Positions 22,430 to 34,721 of a DNA stretch of 64,000 nt are shown piece by piece. The position numbers and the translations under genes were made by a program. The DNA is from Saussurea involucrata (Eukaryota > Streptophyta > Magnoliopsida > Asterales > Asteraceae). Location: NCBI GenBank assembly GCA_033807775.1, contig CM066326.1:49095617-49159616 (forward strand). The letters run 5' to 3'. The number at the start of each line of letters is the position of its first letter. Position 1 is the first letter of the stretch. Under the pieces are notes generated by a model. It made no database searches and was not told the origin of the DNA. It saw only the letters and a list, made by a program, of their open reading frames with translations.

Positions 22430-22664
22430 TTCTAATATATATATATTTATATTTCTAATATATATATATATATATATAAAACAAATAAATAATAATATAA
22501 ATATATGTCAAATATATATATATATATATAAAACAAATAAATAATAATATAAATATATATTATTTAAATAAAGTAATGATTGATTCGGAATTTTTAGCAA
22601 TTAAAAACTTATTTTAAGGGTGCATTAAGTAATTTTAGGTGCATTTAGCAGTCCCCTATATCAA

Positions 22665-23859
22665 TTATGAACATATTTCTTTGAATTATTTGGCACTGAC
22701 TTCCAAGTGAAATTATTCTGACTATAATGTGACGTTTGCCTAACATATTTATTACTTGTTTGAACATCGCAGGAATAGGTTTTTTGTTTTTCTGAACCAA
22801 TAATAGGGTTTATTTAAAATTATCGAAATTGGTTTTAAAATAAATGTTTATTTATAATAAAATAATAAGACTTTAATATTAATATAATATTAAAATATTT
22901 AATTCATCTCCTAAAATAACTTTTATTTCTCAACATTTCATTCATATCGATTTTAGTTTTTCTGCACCATATTTTGATCTCCCTTTTCCTTGATCTGGAA
23001 TTCCCTATTTATTTTCAAACTATCTTATTGGTGCTCTTACTTGTTTATAATTTTTGAGGTTATTCTCATATTTATAGAAAAAATCATTCTCTTTCCTACT
23101 TTTTCTATTTTACAGATAGTTTTGTGAAAACTATTAAAGTAAAATATTAGTTCAAAATCTACCTTTTAAGAAGCTCTTGAATGTTCTATAGCATACAACA
23201 TAAAGTTAAAAAAAAAAATTTGAAGTACATTATACTTTCATATTATCATTTACCCTTATTTTTCTTTACAATGAGTTAAAAAAGAAAGTACCTTCTTCCC
23301 ATGAAGACTTCCTTTTGTCTGTCATTTTCTTGTTTGCTCACCTTAAAGAAACATGTCTTTCTTTCTAAAATCTGACCAAAAACTTTGCAGGAACTCCAGT
23401 GGAGTTACAGTTGTTTTCAATGGTTGTATAAGGATAAACACTATGCACTATGCCATTTGCATGCCCATCTCTGCTCAAACAATATATATATATATATATG
23501 TTTAGTCCATAAATGTTTTTAGAAAAACCTTATGCTACAACTTTTATGCTTTGTTTATTGATACTATACACCTTAAATAATAACTTGTTAAATAAGTTTT
23601 TGGGTTTTTACCTTATGCTTTCTTTTATGAAATATTTACTTTTTGTTTTTTATTATCCAGAAAAAAACCATAATTCTTTCTCAATTAGAGTTTCTCTATT
23701 TGTTGCTTATTATCTTTCATTGTGTAATTTATATATTGAGTTTGTATAAACTAAAATTACAAATGGTCTATTGTTTATGTATAATCAAATACCTTTATGT
23801 TAAAGAATTTAATAATTTTAATTAATACATTTGAAAGATATGATATACAATTATATGAA
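22665..23859. other. AT-rich intergenic DNA, nothing recognised
   Basis: Pyrimidine-rich, intron-like DNA with short ORFs at 23513-23749 and 23643-23825 that carry no domain. No terminal repeats or RNA genes found. Confidence 0.55.
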
Positions 23860-24180
23860 GTGAGGTGAGTTTAAACGAGAACGCTAATTATTTAAGAAAA
23901 CACGAGAACGAACGTTCATGTACAAAATCATACATGATTCACGTATAGCCTATGGCATGTAGCTCAGTTGGCAATGGGGCGGGGAGACTTGTCCAATACA
24001 TGATTCACGTATAAAATCATATATGATTCACGCGACTTGCCCCGCAACTTTTAAGTCGCGGCCAAAGTTGTTCGCGTCCAATTTTTGCTGTTAGTGTAAA
24101 ATTACATAAGATTTTTTTACATTAATGACCGTTCTCGTGTTTTTTTAAATAGTAAGCTTTTTCTTTTTTTAAATTTCCTC
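23860..24180. mobile_element. MITE with an 8-bp target duplication
   Basis: The left arm GTGAGGTGAGTTTAAACGAG...AAACACGAGAACG and the inverted right arm GAGGAAATTTAAAAA...AAACACGAGAACG pair over about 60 bp. TATATGAA flanks both ends (23852-23859 and 24181-24188). The arms resemble those of the foldback element at 39375-40930, so both likely use the same transposase, perhaps of MULE type. Confidence 0.7.
23948..23996 (+). repeat. tRNA-like segment (A-box match) inside the MITE
   Basis: GCATGTAGCTCAGTTGGCAA matches the 5' half of a tRNA, including a perfect Pol III A-box TAGCTCAGTTGG. It is flanked on each side by the 17-bp direct repeat TACATGATTCACGTATA (23931-23947 and 23997-24013). A weak B-box-like GTTCGCGTCC lies near 24070. 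No full cloverleaf can be folded, so it is not a tRNA gene. It may be a SINE head or a retroposed tRNA half. Confidence 0.45.
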
Positions 24181-24188
24181 TATATGAA

Positions 24189-24193
24189 ATAAC

Positions 24194-24227
<34 letters not shown>

Positions 24228-24909
24228 CAAAAAAATGGTCAATATATGATATCTTAATCGTATTGGACTAAATCAATTTTGAATATTTTAGGAGAAATAT
24301 ATAATATAGTTTTTGAATCGTTTCAAATGCTTTTACCAAACTAATTCATCAACCACATATTTCAATTCCTAAAAATTGGTGTTAGAAATCATTCGAAAAC
24401 CAAGAACCAAATCAACCATATAATCAGTTTGGTCCTAATTTGGTTCTTTAAATTCATCGATCTGGTTGGAATTGCAACGGGTCCTACAAAGCATAACATA
24501 AGGGATAGAGACGGAGTCCAAGTGGTGCAATTACATATGCAAGGGGGAATATATTCCTTGCAACCATCATGCCCATCTTACTTGGCCCGCAATGGTTATA
24601 ACCTTCTTGTTCCAATATAATCAATCATTGACCCTACCATTTATTCGTAATTGGGTTTCAATTCCATGATCTCACATCCATCGCCTCACATTTGGTCAAA
24701 GTCAAACCATGTTAAATGTATATTCTATATTTTTTTATCTCCTTAATACAACTATAACAAGTCAGGATCATTTTAGCCATTATCAATCTTTCCTAAACAT
24801 ATATATATATATATATATATATTGGGTTTCGGTGAAAATAAAAGTTATAATGAGAAGCATATGAAAGAATCTAGATCCTTGGATCAACTCTAATTGAAAA
24901 TCAGTATTA
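24189..24909. other. Intergenic DNA with no recognised feature
   Basis: Contains TA microsatellites (24190-24225 and 24797-24823). A 63-codon ORF at 24429-24620 (PTKHNIRDRDGVQVVQLHMQ) has no recognised family. Confidence 0.5.
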
Positions 24910-25550
24910 ACTAGGTAACAGCATTGCGCTTTGCACGGTGAATACAAATATTATTATAAAGATTAATATATTTTACTAAAAAAATTGATTTATAAGCAGT
25001 TGTTATGTAACTAAAAAACAAAACAAAAAACAAGAACATAATTTATTAAAATAAGTATTGTTAGCTTACTAAGACGAAAAACACAAACATTGGTATCTTA
25101 CTAAGAAAATAAAATAATTTAAAAGTTTTGATTTATAATTATTGTTAGTTTACTAAGAAAAACAAAAAAATAAAAAAATAAAAAATATATTTTATTAAAT
25201 AAGTTTTGATTTATAAGTATTGTTAACTTATACTAAAAAAATGTAAATATACATATTAAAAAAATTGATTTATACACATTTTTATCATTACTAAAAGAAA
25301 AAAATAAAGATAAAAAATATACTCTATTCAAATAAGTATTAGATTTATAATAAATGTTATCTATCTTAAAAAAAAGTTCATATAATATTTAGATCTAGTA
25401 AGCTTATGAAGGAAAATTAAATCAATAAACTCAATAATCATGATATAATAACCATTGTTATAAAATAATAATTATAATTTATTAGAAAATTTTATTGATT
25501 TATAAGCAGTTGTTATCTTACAAAAAAAGAATATATATATATATATAAAA

Positions 25551-26871
25551 GGGAATTTAATTAAAATACCGAAAGTTTGACTTTGACTTACCAAAATACC
25601 CATTTTTCAACTTTTGCAAAAATACCCAAAAATCTCGCGATATGTCCCACGATCGCGGGATAGGGTATAAAATGAAAATGTTGATCCCGCTATTCGCTGG
25701 ATGAGTCCCGCGGCACACACACACACACAATTGTGACTTTTGAATTGAATTTTATACTTTCAACCCCTATACTTATTTACTTACTTTACTTTATACCTTT
25801 TACTTTCCTAATTTTAATTTTACACCTTCATCATATTAACACATATAATCGTTTATTAACTAAAATACGTTAAAAAAATACGTTTTAATTTTAACAAGTT
25901 ACACAATTATAATCGCCTCTTCGATACGTTCGAAATGAGCTCAATATTGAATATTTTTTGATTTAATTATTTTATTATATATCATATATACTACATAAAA
26001 AATATTTTTAATATTTACAATTCATTTCGAAGTTATCGACGACACGATATTAATAGTGTAACTTGTTAAAATTAAAAAACATTTTTTAACGTATTTTAGT
26101 TAATAATTTATTAAATCGTCAAATTATTTGGATTATACGTATCGCTGCATTGCAGCGGGTAAATAACTAGTGTATATATATATATATATATATCGAACTC
26201 CTTAACATATTTTAACGTAATTATGTATCTTAATGTGATATGTTAAAACGTACCTTTTTAATATATTTTAGTTAATATATGATTATTATTTTAATGCGAT
26301 AAGAGTGTAAAACGAAGAGACGATTATAATGGTGTAATTTGTTAAAATTAAAACGTATTTTAACTATAAGAGTACCATAAATTAAATAATTAACTATAAG
26401 AAAATGAATTTTAAATATAAAAAATATTTTTTTGTAGTATATATATGATATATATTAAAATAACTAAATCAAAAAAATTCAATATTGGGCTCATTTCGAA
26501 CGTATCGAATAGACGATTATAATGGTGTAACTTTTTAAAATTAAAACGTATTTTTTAACGTATTTTAGGTAATAAACGATTATATGTGTTAATATGATGA
26601 AGATGTAAAATTAAAATTAGGAAAATAAGGTATAAAGTAAAATAAGTAAATAAGTATAGGGGTTGAAAGTGTAAAATTCAATTCAAAAGTCACCAAAATG
26701 AATGCATCGCGGGACACTCTCCGCGATCGCGGATGATTAAATTTTCAAAAAACACCCTATCCCGCGATCGCGGGACAAATCGCGGGATTTTTTGGTATTT
26801 TTGCAAAAGTTGAAAAAAATGGGTATTTTGATAAGTCAAAGTCAAACTTTTGGTATTTTAATTAATTTCCC
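25551..26871. mobile_element. Mutator-like element with about 470-bp inverted arms
   Basis: Ends GGGAATTTAATTAAAATACC and GGTATTTTAATTAATTTCCC, with a perfect 9-bp target duplication TATATAAAA (25542-25550 and 26872-26880), typical of Mutator. The arms pair from the tips through CGATCGCGGGATAGGG to about 26025 and 26400. Near the tips, CGCG-rich words (ATCGCGGGA) form extra hairpins. No transposase ORF. A Helitron 3' end lies in the middle. Confidence 0.88.
26143..26171 (+). mobile_element. Helitron 3' terminus inside the MULE
   Basis: A perfect hairpin CGCTGC-ATT-GCAGCG (26143-26157), then GGTAAATAA and CTAGT (26167-26171). These are the hallmarks of a Helitron 3' end. The 5' end was not found, so this may be a short or truncated Helitron within the unpaired centre of the MULE (26030-26400). 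Confidence 0.55.
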
Positions 26872-27194
26872 TATATAAAAATATAATTTATTAAAATAAG
26901 TATTGATTTATAAAGATTGTTAGCTTACTAAAAGAAAGAATATAAACATTGACATAGATCTTACTAAAAAAATAAAACAATTTAATTTTTTTGATTTATA
27001 ATCATTGTTAAATAACTTATAAGGCAACAAAAATTAAATAAATAAGAATATATTTTATTAAATAACTTTTGATTTATTAGTATTGTTATGTTATCCATAA
27101 AACTGTAAATAAATAAAAACATATAATATTAAAAATATTTTTGATTTATAAGCATTGTTAGTCTACTAAAAGATAAAACAAAATATAACCTATT

Positions 27195-28894
27195 TGTAAC
27201 AACCCAAATTCTAGTAGGTTTTAGAGTTTGGTGGCCAAAGTGAAATAAATGAAAGTTAAGTTGAGGGACCATTTCGGTATACTGTTGAAGGTATTTATAT
27301 GTACAAACTTTTAGGGCAGCCCCCATTTGCAAATCGGTGTTTGTGGTCTTGTGTGTGTGTGGTGACGTGAAGCAAGGAAAGAAGGAAGAAGAAGAAGAAG
27401 AAGGAGGCAATAGAGAGGAGAAATCAATCAGGTAATCCTTCTTAAGTTCGTATTCTGTGTAATTTAGCATTCCCTTCTTCTTTAGCTTGGATTCTATGAT
27501 TGAAACTAGTGATTTCTTAAGCTTTCCCCATTTTCCCTAAAAAGTGGGTTTTATGGGTTTTGGTCTTAATGAAACGATTTTAGAGGTTATAAATGGTTTA
27601 AGAGAGTGTTTGGGGTTAGTGAATGAACCCTTATAGTTGTCTAATCAAACTAATGGCTTAAATCGGAGTTTAAAGCGGTTTTAGAATTTCTAAGCTCGAA
27701 CAGCAGCGTTTTCCGGACACCAGTGTTTGGTGGTGTCCGGATATGTTGCACGTGTCCGGGTAAGTGTCTCGTGAAGGTGTCCGGATAGTTTTGTCCGGAT
27801 AAGTGGTGTGTCCGGATAAGGGTGGTGTCCGGATAAGTGTAGTGTCCGGATAAGTGGTGTGTCCGGATAAGGGATGTGTCCGGATAAGTGGTGTGTCCGG
27901 ATAAGGGATGTGTCCGGATAAGTGGTGTGTCCGGATAAGTGTAGTGTCCCGATAAGGGCTGTATCCGGGAAGGGGTATCCGGACAGTAGGGCTGAGATAT
28001 TTTATCTGATTCGAATTCAATGCCCTTAGGTGTTCGGTTGGATTAGCTTGGTGATTTCAAGAAGTGCGTTCAGCGTCATCAAGGTGAGTTCCCTAAACCT
28101 ATTTACGACGCAATGTGTTAATTGTTCTTTTAACTGATAATGGTTCACTTTGAGCACGAAATGTTTACCAAATCGATATGCATGTTTTTACATGAAAGCT
28201 CATACTTTATTCAAAGAATATTTAGCATGATGAAATGATTATATGGTTTACGAGATTCCAAGTTGTATGAAGTATGACATGTGATGTATGCTATGTGGAG
28301 TCGGTCTGCACCGTGGGATCGGTATGCTCTGGGATCCGATGATCCCTTGGACATGGGTGATGACCCGATAGGTTGGAATATGTTTCCTTCCTATTCGGGT
28401 AGAGGGGAGTCTGCTTGGGCCCCGGTACGAGGCGAGAGGAGAGTCTGCTTGGGCCCCGATCGCGGCGAAAGGGGAGTCTGCTTGGGCCCCGATCGTGGTT
28501 AGTTTATGCGGTCCTCATCACGGTGCAGTACCATGTTTGACGTTATGTGAAGTTTGATGATGAATTTTATAAACGATTTTTCCAATGTTTATATATGTTG
28601 TTTTCGGAGGGAATTCACTAGACCTTTTGGTCTAACCCTCGTTTTTCAAAACTAAACCATTTTCAGGTAAGCAAGTAGTAAGAGGCTCAAGTAAGTGAGC
28701 AAGAGCATGATTGAGTACAGATGCAGCTAGAGACTGTGCCGATGCCACTTGTAGTAGTAGTTGTTCTCAGTTGTGTATAGGTTGTTTCCGCCAACCTTAG
28801 TTTGGGAATGATGTAACTGAATTTTGGGACCCAGTTTTATTACAGAGTATGATTTAATGCTTTGGTTGTCTTGTTATGTTTTTGGGATGTTACA
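27195..28894 (+). mobile_element. 5' LTR of non-coding Gypsy element D
   Basis: 1700 bp from TGTAACAACCC to GGGATGTTACA, repeated at 33022-34716 with scattered substitutions. TATA-like TATTTATATG near 27291, a purine-rich leader with GAAGAA repeats near 27385, the TCCGGATAAG array, a short repeated segment GGGGAGTCTGCTTGGGCCCC (28406-28495), and the TAGACCTTTTGGTCTA palindrome near 28619. The flanks CTATT (27190-27194) and CTACT (34717-34721) are a plausible 5-bp target duplication with one change. Confidence 0.9.
27713..27985. repeat. GTCCGGATAAG tandem array in the 5' LTR of D
   Basis: About 14 units of 16-20 bp, consensus GTCCGGATAAGTGGTGT, beginning at GTTTTCCGGACACC. The 3' LTR has the same array at 33535-33810 with a different order of GTGG, GGG and GTGATG variants. 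The array is transcribed if the upstream TATA is used. Confidence 0.88.
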
Positions 28895-29084
28895 AATGGT
28901 ATCATAGCCATAGTTTAAGGGATTTAGGTGACCGGACGGGCCTAAACTTAAACTTGGGAGTAGAAGATCACAACTGAGAATCAGGAAACGCGTTAAGAGT
29001 GCACTAATGTAGACACATGAAATGCGTTAGGAGGACACTATTATGGAGATAGGACTAATAGAGTACCGAGGACTGTCATGTAAG

Positions 29085-29127
29085 GTAAGTTTGAGATTGC
29101 ACCTGGCCAGTGAAATTGCGAACTTAC
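29085..29127 (+). ncRNA. Conserved leader stem-loop, copy in element D
   Basis: Outer stem GTAAGTT with AACTTAC (7 perfect pairs), inner stem TTGCAC with GTGAAA (one G-A mismatch), apical loop CTGGCCA. It lies about 180 nt after the primer site, as in element C. Confidence 0.68.
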
Positions 29128-32100
29128 AGGTACATGTATGTGCTTAACCTACCTTATTAACCTACCTAGTGCTCATGTCATGTTCCAGTACGTTAGATTG
29201 TCAACGAGATCCCTGAGGGGTAGACTAAGACCCCTTGTTAGGGAAGTTTCTTGAGAGGTCACTTATGATGCGATGTATGTATACATCGTAGAGAAAGAAT
29301 GTTGTATAGAACGTTATGAGTCGGAATAGAGGTAACTCTTCATAGATTCGAAGAGGATGGATGTTGAGTTTGAGTAAGACTCCTATTTTGGGAGAGTCCC
29401 AGTTCTAGAAATCTTGGGATAGATCGGCCGGGATGGTAAGAAAGGGCGATGTCGAAACCTTGAAAGTGCCAATGGAGCTTTGAATTCTTATTCGAGCTTT
29501 TCAAGGACAGGGTAAATGAAATAAGATACCTATAGTGAAATGAAAGCATATAGGAGTGGAAAGTGAGATAGTTGTTCAAAGCGAAATAGTATCAAAGGGT
29601 TGAGTAAGTGAGAGGTGGAAAGTGTGTCCAGCAAGTTGTTGCGTGACCGAAAGGACGACCATTGGTCGTAGGTGGAGTGTCAAGGATAAGTTGCGTAATT
29701 AAAGCGGTTGACCTTGTTAGAGTGAGTAGCCTTCAATTGCAAATATAGTCTCATGCATGGCGTTCTTTTATGTAACATGAAATTTTCACGATTTAAAATA
29801 AGAATGTAAATGTCAACTTTGAACAAAATGAGTCAGCTTGTACGAGTGCACGTTTAAAGAAAAAGCGATTTCAGTACGTCGCACATTGAAATTTTGAGGT
29901 AAACGATTTGCAAAGTATTCCACACTTTTAATGATAAGTTAAATTGTTACAAAAATGGCCAAGGAAATGGTTACCTGCAATTCACTTATAACCAAAATGC
30001 TTATTGACCTTTTTGATATCATACAATTGAGTGTGAGAACCGACTGGTTTACTTGGTGTCGGTAATTCTTTCAGAATTGTCTCATATGAAAAGATTTTCA
30101 TGCAAAATATTACTCTCGTAATAACATTGTTCGGATTGAGCAAGTTTGGGGTTCACGGGAAGATGCATGCCAATGATTCTCGAATCGTTGTGCAGAGTTT
30201 TGAAGTCATAAGAGAGATGGGGTCACGAGTACCCGAATTGTTTCTAAATGTTGTTTATTTAAAATGATAAAATGTACGAAATGATTTGTCTTTTGCGTTG
30301 TCATGCATGAAGGCTATGAACTCACTAGGTCGTAGGATGTTACATGTTAAGCTAAGGAAGAACTTTAAGAGTGAAGAAGTGTCGGACAAATCAGGAAAGA
30401 ATGTTGTAGCCTTAGTATTTGTGTTCAAGAGGAAAGGTGAACAGGGGTAGAGTCGAAAGTGGATTATAGTGTCGGTTGTATGAGGGTTTGCACCCTTGTT
30501 CGGTAACTGGAAGTACGGTTGTGTCCGGAGGAAGGACTCGAAGCCTTCTAGGTGATGGTTTTTTTTGCAACTCGTTTTGAGTAGTGTGATGAGGAAGAAT
30601 GAAATGTCTATAGCGTGGGAGTATGAGTTTTGAGGTGAGCTCGTAATGTTGATGTTACATAAGTAGGTTTCGAAAAGAGGGAGGCAGACCATGAAGTTGA
30701 TTATGATATGTGGAAGGATTAGGTTCCGTAAGGAACCCCTGTTATAGAATAAATTAAGAAGGTAGTTACAGGTTGTCAGTTGATGTAGAAGTCGACTGTT
30801 GTGTAAGATGGTTGAGGCCGAAGACTTGAACCAGAAGGTTGAAAGTTGATAGAACACCTTGTAGAGGTGCTAAGAGGATGAGAAGTTATTGTTGTGATTA
30901 AGCGTTCTATTTACGAAGTATGGAGGGTTAGTAGAATGATGAGGTGTGTAACACGAGCGAAGCAAGTGTGTAGATTCTATCGTCCAGTGAGGGACTGTGT
31001 CCAGCTTATGTAAGGCCTCGAATCTTAAAGAGCGAACAAGAATGCTTACATTTGAGCTAATTGGGAACTAGGAAGTTATAGTTCAGCTAGAGTGAGAAAG
31101 GACAAAGTAGCGAGATAGACTCGATTGTGTATGCGAGAAAATATGAAGGAAAGTGTGAATTGTGTACGAATGACCATGAGAGACTTGGTTGGTAGTGTGA
31201 TAATAGGAGTGGTGAATGTATGAATGAATAGTAGCGTCAATTGCCAAGATATCTGTGTCAGCCGGTGATGTAGTAAGGCGATGTTAGAAAGATGAAGGAT
31301 TAGAAGGAAGTCCTTTTGGGATTTCGGATAGAGTGTACGTTTTGCAATCCCAGTTGTTGAAGTACGTGGGTTGTAAGTAGGTATGTATTGTGACTGTTAT
31401 CGGAATGGAATGTCGGGGTAGAATTGGGTGATTGCCCATCTGTGAGACCAAGCTTTGTGGTTACGTATGTTGTTAAGTATATTCTTGAAGGCAGAAGTAA
31501 GTTTAAAGGAAATGATGAGTAGATTAGTCAAGCTGTAGTATAGTAGAGGAGACATTGTTAAAGAATTATTTAAGGTAAATCTAAGTAAGAAAGCCAGTAT
31601 GACGGTATTTATATATCTGTCTGATTTTATGATCATGGTGGATAATCGAAAGAATTGTGGAACCCGAGTTCGGGGTGTTCCTGAGTTAATAGATTCGTTT
31701 GTAATAGGGATTCCAAGGGGGGTGGATTATTAGAGTGAATAGGAGACGTTACTAAGAAACACACTTTGGGGTCATTGGAAGTTTAAAGAGGATGAGGGTT
31801 GTGTTAGTCAAGAGGTGGTGAGATTGATGCGAAATCCTGAAAGATTGTGAATTGTTGCTTATGTGTGAGAGAAATGTCTGAGAAGGTAAAAGTTGGGGAT
31901 TAAAGAATGTGTAGTGACGTCGAACACTGGTCTTGTTTCAAGACGGCTTGGTTGAATGCCTTAAGATAAGATCTTGGTGCAACTGTTTGGTTATGTAAGT
32001 AATGAGAAAGCGATAGCAACATGTGGAAAGGTCGGGATAGAGGGGCAAGTAATGTGTGGTGAGCAGTGCTCCACGCTAATGTGGGGAAGGTGTAGATAGT

Positions 32101-33002
32101 ATGTCGGATCAAGTGAGTAAATTGGAAGTAGTACACTTGACAGTATTGTGTAGATTGTCTTGGATAGTGTGCGAACCGTTGGAAAGAATATTGAGGAAGG
32201 AATTTGTGTAAGTTTTTGTGCAGGGGAGAAGTGGATGAGACAACTAAATGAGTTAAGTTAGTGACCTTGTGAGAAATGTGTAAACGATTTGGTCGTATAG
32301 TGTTTAAGCTAGTGAGAATAGCATGGTGTGACTATGGTTATTCCTCCCAGTTGGGTGAGGGTAACCGGAGTTATGTTTTATGACCGAACGAACGTGGTAA
32401 TCAACGAGGATTTGATGTGTTTCAGGATAAGTTTATTTCTAGTAGGTGAACACTTCAACGTTAGGTTTGAAGGTTCCTACCCTGGGTTACGTACAAGGAT
32501 GGAGTGATGAAGTGGTGAGGATGTAAGAAATGGTTGACGAGTTGTGGTCGTGGTGGTCCGAGAAAGGGAAATGTTATCCGCTTAGTCGATTGTTGATTAG
32601 GAGAAGTAATCTAGGATTGCTTGTTTTTCGATGAAGGAACTCTAGGTTGTGAGTTGTCGGGACGTTCAGGTTTGGACTTGTGTCAAGCGGTCAAGTGTGT
32701 GTCCGTCTCTTAGTAAATGAATCCCGTGTTATGGCAGAGGATTTAGCCAAGTTCCTCCTTAAAGGAAGTGTTGATGCATGAGAAGCCTTAGTAAATCTTC
32801 TGTAGTCAAGATCGACCGAGTAAGAACAGTAGCCTACGAGTTAGAGTACCGTAAGAACGGAAGGAGATGCACCCAAGGTTCCATGTTTCTAGTCTGATGA
32901 GATGGTTGACTGAGTCAGATATAGCTTTGATTTGGGAAGTGTCGGTTTTGATGTGGGCAAGATACCCGCATCTTTTCCAATGAGGAATTCCGGGGACGGA
33001 AT

Positions 33003-33021
33003 TCTTTTAAGGGGGGAGTGT
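33003..33021 (+). promoter_or_regulatory. Polypurine tract of element D
   Basis: CTTTTAAGGGGGGAGTG lies directly before the 3' LTR start. The preceding GGAATTCCGGGGACGGAATTC block (from about 32983) is also found, on the minus strand, in the relic at 17244-17310. Confidence 0.85.
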
Positions 33022-34716
33022 TGTAACAACCCAAATTCTAGTAGGTTTTAGAGTTTGGTGGCCAAAGTGAAATAAATGAAAGTTAAGTTGAGGGACCATT
33101 TCTGTATTTTGTTGAAGGTATTTATATGCACAAACTTTTAGGGCAGCCCCCATTTGCAAATCAGTGTTTTGTGGTCTTGTGTGTGTGTGGTGACGTGAAG
33201 CAATGAAAGAAGGAAGAAGAAGAAGGAGGCAATAGAGAGGAGAAATCAATCAGGTAATCCTTCTTAAGTTCGTATTCTGTGTAATTTAGCATTCCCTTCT
33301 TCTTTAGCTTGGATTCTATGATTGAAACTAGTGATTTCTTAAGCTTTCCCCATTTTCCCTAAAAAGTGGGTTTTATGGGTTTTGGTCTTTATGAAACGAT
33401 TTTAGAGGTTATAAATGGTTTAAGAGAGTGTTTGGGGTTAGTGAATGAACCCTTATAGTTGTCTAATCAAACTAATGGCTTAAATCGGAGTTTAAAGCGG
33501 TTTTAGAATTTCTAAGCTCGAACAGCAGCGTTTTCCGGACACCAGTGTTTGGTGGTGTCCGGATATGTTGCACGTGTCCGGGTAAGTGTCTCGTGAAGGT
33601 GTCCGGGTAGTTTTGTCCGGATAAGTGGTGTGTCCGGATAAGGGTAGTGTCCGGATAAGTGTAGTGTCCGGATAAGTGGTGTGTCCGGATAAGTGATGTG
33701 TCCGGATAAGTGGTGTGTCCGGATAAGTGATGTGTCCGGATAAGTGTAGTGTCCGGATAAGTGATGTGTCCGGATAAGGGCTGTGTCCGGGAAGGGGTAT
33801 CCGGACAGTAGGGCTGAGATATTTTATCTGATTCGAATTCAATGCCCTTAGGTGTTCGGTTGGATTAGCTTGGTGATTTCAAGAAGTGCGTTCAGCGTCA
33901 TCAAGGTGAGTTCCCTAAACCTATTTACGACGCAATGTGTTAATTGTTCTTTTAACTGATAATGGTTCACTTTGAGCACGAAATGTTTACCAAATCGATA
34001 TGCATGTTTTTACATGAAAGCTCATACTTTATTCAAAGAATATTTTGCATTATGAAATGATTATATGGTTTACGAGATTCCAAGTTGTATGAAGTATGAC
34101 ATGTGATGTATGCTATGTGGAGTCGGTCTGCACCGTGGGATCGGTATGCTCTGGGATCCGATGATCCCTTGGACATGGGTGATGAGCCGATAGGTTGGAA
34201 TCTGTTTCCCTCCTATTCGGGTAGAGGGGAGTCTGCTTGGGCCCCGGTACGAGGCGAGAGGGGTGTCTGCTTGGGCCCCGATCGCGGCGAAAGGGGAGTC
34301 TGCTTGGGCCCCGATCGTGGTTAGTTTATGCGGTCCTCATCACGGTGCAGTACCATGTTTGACGTTATGTGAAGTTTGATGATGAATTTTATAAACGATT
34401 TTTCCAATGTTTATATATGTTGTTTTCGGAGGGAATTCACTAGACCTTTTGGTCTAACCCTCGCTTTTCAAAACTAAACCATTTTCAGGTAAGCAAGTAG
34501 TAAGAGGCTCAAGTAAGTGAGCAAGAGCATGATTGAGTACAGATGCAGCTAGAGACTGTGCCGATGCCACTTGTAGTTGTAGTTGTTCCCAGTTGTGTAT
34601 AGGTTGTTTCCGCCAACCTTAGTTTGGGAATGATGTAACTGAATTTTGGGACCCAGTTTTATTACAGAGTATGATTTAATGCTTTGGTTGTCTTGTTATG
34701 TTTTTGGGACGTTACA
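33022..34716 (+). mobile_element. 3' LTR of element D
   Basis: 1695 bp, TGTAACAACCC to GGGACGTTACA, near-identical to 27195-28894 over the alignable parts. The CCGGATAAG array (33535-33810) differs in unit order. The few substitutions point to a fairly recent insertion. Confidence 0.9.
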
Positions 34717-34721
34717 CTACT

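Larger units (their letters stand above)
20605..22656 (-). mobile_element. Mutator-like element carrying an OTU-protease ORF
   Basis: Left end GGGTGAGGCTAAATACACC and inverted right end GGGGACTGCTAAATGCACC continue as diverged inverted arms for about 100 bp (CTAAATTTTACTAAATGAACC against CTAAAATTACTTAATGCACC). An 8-bp direct repeat TATATCAA flanks it (20597-20604 and 22657-22664). Next to the arms are TA microsatellites (20705-20930 and 22365-22560). It holds one ORF on the minus strand and no mudrA-type transposase. Bases 22150-22345 are similar to the arms of the MULE at 25551-26871, suggesting related elements or a composite. Confidence 0.75.
28895..33021 (+). mobile_element. Internal region of element D (no Gag-Pol)
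   Basis: 4127 bp between the LTRs. It opens with the primer site (28897-28908, with one change: TGGTATCATAGC) and the leader shared with C. Then follows G-rich, stop-rich DNA with no retroviral domain in any frame. The 200-codon minus-strand ORF at 30255-30857 has no family resemblance and runs against the element. Several blocks recur in element G in the same order and spacing, including TCATGCATGAAGGCTATGAA at 30301 and AGTAGCCTTCAA near 29724. Size and layout fit a large retrotransposon derivative (LARD) mobilised by another element. Confidence 0.82.

Noticed and set aside
23958..23975. tRNA gene suggested by TAGCTCAGTTGG
   Set aside because: No acceptor or anticodon stem can be formed and the B-box match is weak and too far away.
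27713..27985. Regular short repeats resembling a CRISPR array
   Set aside because: Units are contiguous minisatellite copies without unique spacers, in a plant LTR.
29081..29129. A short intron in the leader of D (GTAAG ... TTACAG)
   Set aside because: About 50 nt is shorter than normal plant introns, and the complementary ends are better explained by the stem-loop.
30255..30857. 200-codon ORF on the minus strand of element D
   Set aside because: No domain, opposite to the element's transcription, and not preserved in the related element G.
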